Shown: positions 16,818 through 24,310 of the stretch, piece after piece | Position numbering within the stretch: position 1 is the first letter of the stretch | Layout of the letters: the number at the start of each line of letters is the position of its first letter | Assembly: GCF_023229695.1 (NCBI RefSeq) | Contig: NZ_JALNYS010000003.1 | Location: forward strand, 62,001-126,000 | Length of the DNA stretch: 64,000 nt | Source: Sulfuricurvum sp. | Lineage (GTDB): Bacteria; Campylobacterota; Campylobacteria; Campylobacterales; Sulfurimonadaceae | Direction: 5' to 3' | Position numbers and translations under genes: made by a program | The notes under the pieces: model-generated | Databases searched by the model: none | What the model was told of the DNA's origin: nothing | What the model saw: only the letters and a program-made list of their open reading frames with translations

Positions 16818-17186
16818 AGTTTTTCGCAAGAAATCTTTCTCCGAATCGGGAATTTTAGTTATCTTCCCCTCAAAATCAAGATGAACAAGTAGAATACTCA
16901 ATCGAAACAACTCTTCCTCCCCTCGATAAATCTGTTGCAACAGACGAAACGAGGTTTTCTTCATTTCCACTAAACCCGTTTTCACCTCGATAACATCCCC
17001 AAATTTTGCACTTTTGAGATAATCCCCTTCGATGCGCTTCGCAACAAAATGCCCCCCGCTCAAAATAGGAGAACGCCCCGCACGGAAAAAAAGCTCACTC
17101 CGCGCCCGCTCACAAAAATTGAGATAATTGGAGTGATAAACGACCCCGCCGACATCGGTGTCTTCATAATAGACACGTATTTGCAT
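16809..17186 (-). CDS. ybgC: YbgC-type acyl-CoA thioesterase
   Basis: A 125-residue hotdog-fold thioesterase. The signature YYEDTDVGGVVYHSNYLNFCERAR contains the catalytic Asp (TDVGGVVYHSNY), and RSELFF follows. It hydrolyses acyl-CoA or acyl-ACP thioesters and in many proteobacteria is linked to the Tol-Pal system, which is not present here. A strong AGGAGG site lies seven bases before the ATG. It lies downstream of the broken integrase. Confidence 0.9.
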   Translation of the reverse strand: MQIRVYYEDTDVGGVVYHSNYLNFCERARSELFFRAGRSPILSGGHFVAKRIEGDYLKSAKFGDVIEVKTGLVEMKKTSFRLLQQIYRGEEELFRLSILLVHLDFEGKITKIPDSEKDFLRKTLQ

Positions 17187-17212
17187 TAGCTAACCTCCTA
17201 TTTTAGGGTTTT

Positions 17213-17588
17213 TTAAGCCATTTTTTCTTTAGGTGTGACAAATCCCTTGAGAAATGCTTCTCTTTCATCTTCATTTTTTGGTACAAATTTCGCATATTTT
17301 TGAAGCGTAATCTGAATATTAGAATGCCCCATCGTTTTTGATATCCACCCTAAATCAATTTTCTTCACTAACATCTGAGAGGCAAATGTATGCCGTGTAT
17401 TATAGATATTGCGCTGTGCCTGGTAAAATCTCACTTTTAATCGTTTCGAGATTCTCAGATGTAGCTTTCATCTCCATTGAGGGACGTTGTCGTTTCCCAT
17501 CATAAATAAAATCAAGCTTCCAAATTCCCTTTATATCGCGGATCGTAAAAACTAAATCCCCAAATTGATATTTGTAATTATTTTTCAA
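17213..17588 (-). pseudogene. degenerate tyrosine recombinase (integrase)
   Basis: Two out-of-frame pieces of one integrase. The 5' piece (17400-17588, TTG start with an AAAGGAG site) is the N-terminal arm-binding region (LDFIYDGKRQRPSME). The 3' piece (17213-17434) is the catalytic C terminus, with the Arg of NTRHTFASQML, the His of MGHSNIQITLQ and the nucleophile Tyr of QKYAKF. The core-binding middle, about 200 residues in the family, is missing, so an internal deletion plus frameshift inactivated it. It marks the edge of an old mobile element beside ybgC. No tRNA attachment site is seen. Confidence 0.8.
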
Positions 17589-17833
17589 AGAACATCTCCT
17601 TTCGGAGTCTCTTCACGCGGAGCCATTTTACCGATTTTTTGCAAAATCCTTTTTGTAGTAGGGTTATTAGCTGGTGTGATATCCTCTGTGATAACTTCAT
17701 TTTTGATTTCACGGCGATTTTTATATTATGAAGTTGCTTGAGAGTGTTCCCGTTCCTCAAGATTCCAATACATCTCTGGGTGCTGAGCTGACCTCTGGGT
17801 CAAAATCTCGACATCAAAGCTTGACTTTGGCAT
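17585..17833 (-). pseudogene. broken reading frame upstream of the integrase
   Basis: In one minus-strand frame a protein-like stretch (MPKSSFDVEILTQRSAQHPE...) runs to an in-frame TAA at 17726-17728 and then continues, still protein-like (NEVITEDITPANNPTTKR...), to a stop at 17585-17587 that overlaps the integrase TTG start. The stop-start overlap suggests it was once co-translated with the integrase. I do not recognise the product. No good ribosome site precedes 17833. Confidence 0.35.
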
Positions 17834-17872
17834 TAAGCTAAGCTCAAGCCATCTTGATGCTAGACTGATTGC

Positions 17873-18181
17873 ATGAAAGAAATTTACGATAACACCCATT
17901 TTAGAATCTCTCACAATCTTGAAGAGATCGATTTTACCATTGACACCCTACCTATTTACGCACCCTTCGATGCACCCTTTGCCATTCTCACCGCATGGAA
18001 TCCGAACAATCAGCCACTAAGTCTTGAGGAAAATACCATTCGCAATGAACAGCTCTTTGAGAAGCTTTTAGAATACGGTCATCCGTCCAGTCGTTTGGGT
18101 TTCTCTTTGATGTGCAAAGTGATGCGAAACTCCCCATCGATCATTCGGATATCTAAAAATAACCAAATATGGCGATTTTAA
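17873..18181 (+). CDS. DUF3293-like protein, possibly truncated
   Basis: A 102-residue product whose first half fits DUF3293 (FAILTAWNPNNQPLSLEENTIRNEQL). DUF3293 proteins usually continue to a conserved EA..LG..FGQ..IF region; here the C-terminal ~30 residues (SLMCKVMRNSPSIIRIS) do not follow it, so a frameshift or truncation is likely. Function of the family is unknown. It precedes remnants of SbcD/SbcC genes and probably belonged to that older locus. Confidence 0.6.
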   Translation: MKEIYDNTHFRISHNLEEIDFTIDTLPIYAPFDAPFAILTAWNPNNQPLSLEENTIRNEQLFEKLLEYGHPSSRLGFSLMCKVMRNSPSIIRISKNNQIWRF

Positions 18182-18231
18182 GCAAAGAGATATTACTCTA
18201 TTGAACATATTTGAAAGTGCAAAGGTTAGCG

Positions 18232-18390
18232 TTGAGAATCCTCCACTTCTCCGACACCCATCTGGAGTTTAACGATCTTGAGATCGTCAACGACTCTGGT
18301 ATCAACCAGCGCGAATCGTATCGACAGATATTTCTAATCTCTCATGAAATGGAGATTAAGGAGATGTTTGAGAGAGTGGTAGAGTTATGA
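18232..18390 (+). pseudogene. in-frame SbcD'-'SbcC deletion fusion remnant
   Basis: A TTG-initiated frame with an AAAGG site encodes 52 residues. The first ~28 (RILHFSDTHLEFNDLEIV) are the N terminus of a calcineurin-like metallophosphoesterase of the SbcD/Mre11 type, with the metal motif DTH. The last ~24 (YRQIFLISHEMEIKEMF) are the extreme C terminus of an SbcC/Rad50-type ATPase, including the switch region FLISHE. Everything between, about 1,200 residues in an intact pair, is gone. The fusion point is at a CAGCG(CG)AA microhomology. It cannot be an active nuclease. Confidence 0.75.
18311..18386. repeat. left 76 bp repeat flanking the RhuM-Fic gene
   Basis: GCGAATCGTATCG...AGAGTT, the SbcC C-terminal coding segment, matches 19454-19529 over 76 bp with seven differences, all transitions. 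The two copies bracket the RhuM-Fic gene. Confidence 0.85.
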
Positions 18391-18401
18391 GGGAGGAGAT
18401 A

Positions 18402-19391
18402 ATGGAAGAACGGCAAAACGTCATCATCTTTCAAAGCAGTGACGGGACGATCGGGTTAGACGTTGAACTTCAGGATGAGACGGTTTGGCTGAATCAAAAG
18501 CAAATGGAGCAGCTTTTCGATAAGAGTAAAAAAACCATATCTGAACATATCAGCAATATCTTCAAAGAAGGTGAACTGATCAAGGAAGGAGTTGTCCGGA
18601 ATTTCCGGACAACTGCAAGTGACGGCAAAACCTACGATGTAATGTATTACAATCTCGACGTCATTATTTCCGTGGGTTATCGAGTCAAATCGGCACGCGG
18701 CACCCAGTTTCGTATTTGGGCGACCAAAATCCTCAAAGAGCATATTGTCAAAGGCTACACCCTCAACCAGAAACGTTTAGCGCAAAAAGGGCTGGACGAA
18801 CTCACCCAGACGATGGAGCTATTACGCTCTACGATCCAACAGAGCGAAATCGGGTTGGACGAAGCCAAAGGGATGCTCGACATCATCCTAAACTATTCGC
18901 GCACATGGTCGCTGCTGCAAGGGTACGACGAAGACTCTCTCCCCGAATACCGACTCGGACACGATCAGCGCTTTATCCTCGATGCCGACGAAGCCAAAGC
19001 GGCGATAGCGGTACTTAAACACGAACTGCTCCGCAAAGGGGAAGCCAGCGACCTTTTCGGACGGGAAAAAGCGAACGAATTCGAGGGGATCGTCCGAAAC
19101 ATCTATCAAACTTTCGGAGGTGACGACCTCCTCCCAAGCATCGAAGAAAAAGCGGCCAACCTCCTCTACTACATCATCAAAGATCACCCGTTCAACGACG
19201 GCAACAAACGGATCGGCGCGTTTTTATTTATCCTCTTTCTGGAGAAAAACCGCGCACGCTACAAACAAAGCGGCGAACTCAAAATCAACGACAACGCCCT
19301 CGTAGCCCTCGCCCTCATGACTGCCAAAAGTATCCCTCAGCAAAAAGATACGGTGATCCGGTTGATCGTCAATATGTTGGCGGAGGGGTAA
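18402..19391 (+). CDS. RhuM-Fic fusion protein
   Basis: An N-terminal RhuM domain (residues ~1-140: VWLNQKQMEQLFDKSKKTISEHI, then RVKSARGTQFRIWA) joins a C-terminal Fic/Doc domain. The Fic motif HPFNDGNKR is complete and preceded by NLLYYIIKD, so AMP-transferase-type chemistry is possible. The inhibitory (S/T)xxxE(G/N) motif was not found by eye. A coding start at 18387 exists, but ATG 18402 has GGGAGGAG at the right distance. Its closest relative in the window is the RhuM gene at 66-1064, which lacks the Fic part. It lies between two copies of an SbcC C terminus. It probably acts as a toxin or regulator in a mobile locus; this is inference. Confidence 0.88.
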   Translation: MEERQNVIIFQSSDGTIGLDVELQDETVWLNQKQMEQLFDKSKKTISEHISNIFKEGELIKEGVVRNFRTTASDGKTYDVMYYNLDVIISVGYRVKSARGTQFRIWATKILKEHIVKGYTLNQKRLAQKGLDELTQTMELLRSTIQQSEIGLDEAKGMLDIILNYSRTWSLLQGYDEDSLPEYRLGHDQRFILDADEAKAAIAVLKHELLRKGEASDLFGREKANEFEGIVRNIYQTFGGDDLLPSIEEKAANLLYYIIKDHPFNDGNKRIGAFLFILFLEKNRARYKQSGELKINDNALVALALMTAKSIPQQKDTVIRLIVNMLAEG

Positions 19392-19533
19392 GGTGTTTAT
19401 ATCCCAAGACGAGGAACGGCGCATCCAGATCATGGAAGCGTTTCACACGATCAGCGAATCGTATCGGCAGATATTTCTGATCTCTCATGAGACGGAGATT
19501 AAGGAAATGTTTGAGAGGGTGATAGAGTTGTAA
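19392..19533 (+). pseudogene. SbcC/Rad50-type ATPase C-terminal fragment
   Basis: From just after the RhuM-Fic stop an open frame encodes 46 residues: VFISQDEERRIQIMEAF... YRQIFLISHETEIKEMFERVIEL. This is the tail of an SbcC-like ATPase beginning within the Walker B/D-loop region (LFxDEGFGSQDEERR is expected; the DEGFGS part is lost). It is a longer second copy of the segment fused to SbcD' at 18232-18390. Confidence 0.7.
19454..19529. repeat. right 76 bp repeat flanking the RhuM-Fic gene
   Basis: The partner of 18311-18386. It lies inside the 3' SbcC fragment, which extends 62 bp further upstream than the left copy, so this side is closer to the ancestral gene end. Confidence 0.85.
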
Positions 19534-19578
19534 TGATTAAAAATATTCAAATTAAACTAAAGTTAATTAAGGAAAAAT

Positions 19579-19992
19579 ATGGAAATTAGGGAAGAAATAC
19601 TAAAATCAATAAATAATACTGAAGTTCTAAAGTTAGAACATCAGCATGTTAATACACTCATTCAACAAAATGAAGCTGACTTTACAAAAACAATACAATG
19701 GTTTATGGGTATTAGCATGGCTTCAATCGGTGCAATATTGTCCTCTATATCCGGGTTTAGTATGAATCTCATCGAAGAAGGAAAAAAATATTCAGTAGAT
19801 GGTATTAAAACAGCAGTTCCATTTATTCTTGATTCCCTGCTCTATGCAGGCTTTATATCGATTGCTTTATTTGCTTTTATTTTGTTTTTTACAATTCGAC
19901 AACGTAAACAACTTATTGCCTATAAAGAAAAAATTATTCAAAAACAATTTTCAAAATATAGTCGTATTAAACAAATTGGAGAGAATAAATGA
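19579..19992 (+). CDS. small two-helix membrane protein, first gene of the SIR2-HerA operon
   Basis: A 137-residue protein with a charged, coiled-coil-like N terminus (residues 1-38), a membrane helix at ~42-64 (WFMGISMASIGAILSSISGF), a second at ~84-108 (ILDSLLYAGFISIALFAFILFF), and a basic tail. The sequence is AT-rich like the next two genes. The sir2 start codon overlaps its stop by four bases and it has its own TAAGGAAA site, so it is translated with the defence genes. I do not recognise a family. A membrane anchor, effector or inhibitor role in the defence system is inference. Confidence 0.75.
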   Translation: MEIREEILKSINNTEVLKLEHQHVNTLIQQNEADFTKTIQWFMGISMASIGAILSSISGFSMNLIEEGKKYSVDGIKTAVPFILDSLLYAGFISIALFAFILFFTIRQRKQLIAYKEKIIQKQFSKYSRIKQIGENK

Positions 19993-21263
19993 GTATGGTA
20001 CATGATCCATCAGAATATATAAGAGGACTTCAGCAATTACTAATTTCGGACAAGAAGCGTATTGGCTTTTTATTCGGAGCTGGGACTTCAATGGCGGAAA
20101 AAGATGAGCACTCCTTGATAGTACCTGCTATTGGTCCACTAACAAATGATATCGTTAAAATTCTATCCGATAAGGATCCAAAGTACAAAACTTTGTTTGA
20201 ACAACTTGAAGAAGAACTTGGAAGTAAATTCAATATCGAAACAATTTTGACCAATCTGGAACAAAAATGCAAAATTATCGGAAAAGGTCTACTTAATGGA
20301 TTAGATCAGGACGGTTTTATTAACCTCATTACCAATTTCAAAGAAGAAATAAGGGACAGAATCAGTATCCATACAGCATTTACACAAGAGATCGCACCTC
20401 ACATGGTACAAACCGATTTTGCCAGATGGGTTGGACAAATTCACCGTAAATATCCAGTGGAAATATTTACGACAAACTATGATTATTTGTTTGAACTAGG
20501 TCTGGAATATTGCAATGTACCGTATTATGATGGGTTTACTGGCAGTTTTAAACCATTTTTCAATTCTAGCTCAGTTGAAGAAATGAATTTTTTACCTAAG
20601 CAGACCAAGTTATGGAAAATTCACGGATCACTTGGTTGGCATATTGATGAAACCTCTCAAAAGATTATTCGTACAAACAGTGATGACCAAGATATTTTAA
20701 TTTATCCATCAGTGCTCAAATATAATGACTCAAAGAAGCAACCCTACGAAAGTTTAATGGACCGTTTGTCTAATTTTTTGAAAACGAATGATTCTATTCT
20801 TATTGTTAGTGGTTATTCATTTGGTGATGAACATATCAATGCTAGAGTTGAGGCGGCACTGAATTCAAATACTACATCACATGTTATTTTTTTACTTTTT
20901 GATAAGTACTGGTGTGACACAAGTAAAACATATAAATTCGCTTTGAATGATGAGCACCCTCTATATAAATTTGCTAATACAAATAATAAAATATCTGTTT
21001 ATGGTATGCGAAACGCTATTATTGGCGGAAAATATGGAGAATGGCAATTAAAAAATCAACCTGATAAAGATGACACTGTTCAAGTAAATCTTTATTTCGA
21101 CGAGGATTTTGATGATACTAAAGAATTAGGTGCACATGATGCAGGTACTGCATATTGGAGCGGTAAAGGTGATTTTATCTTGCCAGACTTCAAAAGACTA
21201 GTTGGTTTTTTAAGCTCAGTAATGCCAGAAAATGAAATAGCTGGATGGGCGAAATATGCTTAA
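19989..21263 (+). CDS. SIR2-domain NADase of a SIR2-HerA defence system
   Basis: The N-terminal Rossmann-type SIR2 domain shows GFLFGAGTSMAE (NAD-binding), IFTTNYDYLFELGL (the TTNYD motif) and KLWKIHGSLGW (catalytic His), then SILIVSGYSFGDEHIN. These motifs define SIR2 proteins of antiphage systems that deplete NAD+. The ~140-residue C-terminal part is uncharacterised. It overlaps herA by eight bases. SIR2 paired with a HerA ATPase is an established defence pair (SIR2-HerA, also called Nezha). Base composition is much more AT-rich than the neighbouring chromosome, indicating transfer. Confidence 0.9.
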   Translation: MSMVHDPSEYIRGLQQLLISDKKRIGFLFGAGTSMAEKDEHSLIVPAIGPLTNDIVKILSDKDPKYKTLFEQLEEELGSKFNIETILTNLEQKCKIIGKGLLNGLDQDGFINLITNFKEEIRDRISIHTAFTQEIAPHMVQTDFARWVGQIHRKYPVEIFTTNYDYLFELGLEYCNVPYYDGFTGSFKPFFNSSSVEEMNFLPKQTKLWKIHGSLGWHIDETSQKIIRTNSDDQDILIYPSVLKYNDSKKQPYESLMDRLSNFLKTNDSILIVSGYSFGDEHINARVEAALNSNTTSHVIFLLFDKYWCDTSKTYKFALNDEHPLYKFANTNNKISVYGMRNAIIGGKYGEWQLKNQPDKDDTVQVNLYFDEDFDDTKELGAHDAGTAYWSGKGDFILPDFKRLVGFLSSVMPENEIAGWAKYA

Positions 21264-23028
21264 TCAACAAACTGCAATTGGTGAGATTGATAGTATTAAT
21301 GGCAATACAATATCTATTCGATTATTTGACAATATAAAATCTCATATGCCAATTATTGATGGGGTTGTTTATAGAGTTGGGCAAATAGGTTCTTTTTTAA
21401 AAATTCCTCTAGGGTATGCTAATCTTTATGGAATTGTCACACAAATTGGATCTAGTGCAATACCTGAAGCACTTCGAGAAGTGCTAGCCAGTGATTATGA
21501 ACATGCGAAAAATACACAATGGCTTAGCCTTGTACTTGTAGGTGAACAAGTTGGCAAAAAATTTGAACGAGGAATTACTCAGTTTCCAGCAACTAATGAC
21601 AAAGTCCATTTAGTAACAATTGATGATTTAGACGTAATTTACGGTGGACTAAAAGAAGATGATTCCATTACAGTAGGTAATATCAGTGTATCTGAAAGTC
21701 TTGCAGCCAAACTTGATTTGAATAAACTTATTTCTCGGCACTGTGCCATAGTTGGTTCTACGGGAAGTGGAAAGTCCAATACTGTATCTGTTTTACTCGA
21801 AGCTATTGCAAAGCGAGAATTTAATAGTTCGAGAATTTTGGTTATTGATCCGCATGGTGAATATAGTGAAGTTATCAAAGATAAAAGCAAAGTCTACCAG
21901 ATAAATGCAGTAACTGATACTAAAAAACTTTATATACCTTATTGGGCACTTCCATTTAATGAATTAATAAGTATTTTCCCAGGTAATTTATCAGATACAC
22001 AACGAGAATATCTTAGGGAAAAAATTGTTGAGAAAAAGATTGAAAATATAACTGTAAATAGTTTGACTGTTGAAGCTGAAATGGTCACGGCAGATAGCCC
22101 CATACCTTTTAGCATAAAGCAATTATGGTTTGAACTAGATGATTTTGAAAGAAAAACTTTTGGAAAAGATCGTATTACAGAATGTTTAATAACAAAGGGT
22201 GATGCTGAAAGCTTAAAGTCTTCAGAATATACACCTGCTAGCCCAGGTGGAGGGGAACCTTTCTTAAATAATAAGGCAAAAGGTTTTTTGAGTTTTTTAG
22301 ATGGGATACGTATTAAATTAAAAGATAGTCGCTATAAATTTTTATTTCATCCTGGAGAATGGGAAGCTGACCTTACAGGAAAAATTACTAAAGATTTAGA
22401 TCAATTACTGTTTGGATGGCTTGGTGATGAGAAGCCAATTACGATATTGGATTTATCAGGTATTCCTAGTGATATAATGGTTTCTATTTCGGGGACTTTA
22501 CTCAAAATTGTTTATGATACCCTTTTTTGGGGGCAGAATACGAAAGCTGGTGGTAAGCAGCAACCGCTACTAATCGTATTAGAAGAAGCTCATAACTATC
22601 TCAAAGCAGGCGAAAACTCTATTGCTTCAAGAACCGTGCAAACTATTGCGAAAGAAGGTCGAAAATATGGTGCAGGACTTTTATTAATTACTCAAAGACC
22701 TTCTGAATTGGATGAAACAGTTTTAAGTCAATGTGGGACATTAATTGCATTGCGTATGAATAATTCTAAAGACCGTAGTCATATTAGATCAGCTGTTCAA
22801 GATGAATTACAGACTATGGTAGATTTATTGCCTAGTCTTCGAACAGGAGAAGGTCTAATTTCTGGCGAAGCGGTAAAAATACCATCTAGGGTAAAGTTTT
22901 ATAAAACGTCAAGTGCTCCAAAAAGTTCTGACCCATTGGTTACTGAACAATGGAAAAAAGACAGCCCAAGTATTGACGAGTATCGCAAAACAATCGCTTC
23001 ATGGCGAACTCAAAATTTTAATTCATAA
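21256..23028 (+). CDS. HerA/DUF87-type ATPase of the SIR2-HerA system
   Basis: A 590-residue FtsK/HerA-superfamily ATPase. After an N-terminal HAS-barrel (residues ~1-110), the Walker A motif is GSTGSGKSNT (~169-178). Walker B is LLIVLEEAHNYL, and LLLITQRPSELDETVLSQC supplies the sensor and arginine-finger region. HerA hexamers move along DNA; in this system the ring forms a complex with the SIR2 NADase and helps control it. It begins inside the 3' end of the sir2 gene, as expected for a stoichiometric complex. Confidence 0.92.
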   Translation: MLNQQTAIGEIDSINGNTISIRLFDNIKSHMPIIDGVVYRVGQIGSFLKIPLGYANLYGIVTQIGSSAIPEALREVLASDYEHAKNTQWLSLVLVGEQVGKKFERGITQFPATNDKVHLVTIDDLDVIYGGLKEDDSITVGNISVSESLAAKLDLNKLISRHCAIVGSTGSGKSNTVSVLLEAIAKREFNSSRILVIDPHGEYSEVIKDKSKVYQINAVTDTKKLYIPYWALPFNELISIFPGNLSDTQREYLREKIVEKKIENITVNSLTVEAEMVTADSPIPFSIKQLWFELDDFERKTFGKDRITECLITKGDAESLKSSEYTPASPGGGEPFLNNKAKGFLSFLDGIRIKLKDSRYKFLFHPGEWEADLTGKITKDLDQLLFGWLGDEKPITILDLSGIPSDIMVSISGTLLKIVYDTLFWGQNTKAGGKQQPLLIVLEEAHNYLKAGENSIASRTVQTIAKEGRKYGAGLLLITQRPSELDETVLSQCGTLIALRMNNSKDRSHIRSAVQDELQTMVDLLPSLRTGEGLISGEAVKIPSRVKFYKTSSAPKSSDPLVTEQWKKDSPSIDEYRKTIASWRTQNFNS

Positions 23029-23042
23029 ATAAAGGAAAAATA

Positions 23043-23264
23043 ATGTGTGAAGATAAAATGATCCAAGTTTGTTCATCAAATATTCAAGGTGTTGGCTACG
23101 ACGAAGCTACAGAAACAGTCTGCGTAAGGTTTTTAAATGGCAGTTTATACGTTTACAAAGGTGTTCCGGCCCATGAATTTGAAGGACTCAAGAATGCACC
23201 ATCGGTAGGTTCATATTTACATCGTAATTTTAAAAATGTTTATCCATACGAACGAATTGAATAA
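23043..23264 (+). CDS. KTSC-domain protein
   Basis: A 73-residue protein matching the KTSC domain: SSNIQGVGYDEATETVCVRFLNGSLYVYKGVPAHEFEGL, then SVGSYLHRNFKNVYPY. The domain is short, of unclear function and often found in phage and defence regions. It follows herA by 14 bases with an AAAGGAA site and shares the AT-rich composition, so it is probably co-transcribed. Confidence 0.85.
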   Translation: MCEDKMIQVCSSNIQGVGYDEATETVCVRFLNGSLYVYKGVPAHEFEGLKNAPSVGSYLHRNFKNVYPYERIE

Positions 23265-23361
23265 TTGTAACCACATACAATGATTGAAACTCATTGATAG
23301 TACCTAAATAGGACATTTCCTACAATGAACCATATAATAAATTTTCTAAAGTAGTGCAAAA

Positions 23362-24282
23362 ATGAATAACAAAATTTTCTATAAATACCGTGATATGAGT
23401 GATAGAACTATAGAAATTCTCAAAAACAAAAAAATATGGTTAGCTAAACCTAATACTCTCAATGATCCATATGAATGCAAAATCAGAGCATTCACAGAAG
23501 AAGAATATTTAAAAGAAAAAGAAAGTACGATGATAAATCAGCTCATGGGCTTTTTTATGACATTTAATCATGCATTAAAAAATCAAGAACCCATTTTTGG
23601 TTTGAGACAAAAAGATGTCAAATCAATATTAAGGAGATTAAAAAGAACCAATTCTCTAGAAGAAAGATATGATTTTGCAAATAATATTATGGAAAAAAAA
23701 GCTGGTAAAGCTTTTTCAAAACCCACAGATTTTATAGAATCAGTAGATTATATATTAGACAATATTGGTATTTTTAGTTTATCTGAAGACCCATTGAATA
23801 AACTTATGTGGTCACATTATTCATCTAGTCATCAAGGCATAGCACTAGGCTTTGAAGTTGATGATAATTCAATTTTATATAATCAAAAATACTTTAATAA
23901 TGTAAAGTATACTGATGAGCCTTTAAATTTTGAGCTGTCAAATGGAAGGTTAGTGGAAATTAATTATTTTTATAATGACTCTGGGCAATTAGAATCAAAA
24001 GGTTCTCTTCAAATTAAAGATCCTGAGTTACAAAAAATATTTTTTACAAAAACTACCGAATGGGCATATGAAAAAGAATGGAGATACATTAGAGAAAAAT
24101 TTGGTTTATATGACTACCCAGGAAAACTAGTAAGAATAATTTTTGGATTGAATTGCAGTGAAAGCAATATTGAAAGTATTATCTCTTTATGCTCAGAATG
24201 TTTCGATTATAAAATAGATTTTTTTAAAGCAGTGAGAGTTGATCATTCCATTGATTTAAATTTGCTCAGTATTAACAGTTGA
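23362..24282 (+). CDS. DUF2971-family protein
   Basis: A 306-residue protein with the DUF2971 pattern: IFYKYRDM, IWLAKPNTLNDPYECK, FSLSEDPLNKLMWSHYSSSHQGIALGFEV and AYEKEWRYIRE. The family's biochemistry is unknown; it recurs beside restriction and abortive-infection genes. It is AT-rich like the SIR2-HerA genes and 97 bp downstream of the KTSC gene, so it is likely part of the same imported block. Confidence 0.85.
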   Translation: MNNKIFYKYRDMSDRTIEILKNKKIWLAKPNTLNDPYECKIRAFTEEEYLKEKESTMINQLMGFFMTFNHALKNQEPIFGLRQKDVKSILRRLKRTNSLEERYDFANNIMEKKAGKAFSKPTDFIESVDYILDNIGIFSLSEDPLNKLMWSHYSSSHQGIALGFEVDDNSILYNQKYFNNVKYTDEPLNFELSNGRLVEINYFYNDSGQLESKGSLQIKDPELQKIFFTKTTEWAYEKEWRYIREKFGLYDYPGKLVRIIFGLNCSESNIESIISLCSECFDYKIDFFKAVRVDHSIDLNLLSINS

Positions 24283-24310
24283 TGAAAAATATAAAGTTTG
24301 TATGTAAATT

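Noticed and set aside
18232..18390. Short intact frame as a functional small protein
   Set aside because: It has a start and ribosome site, but it is plainly two gene ends joined; a useful function cannot be claimed.
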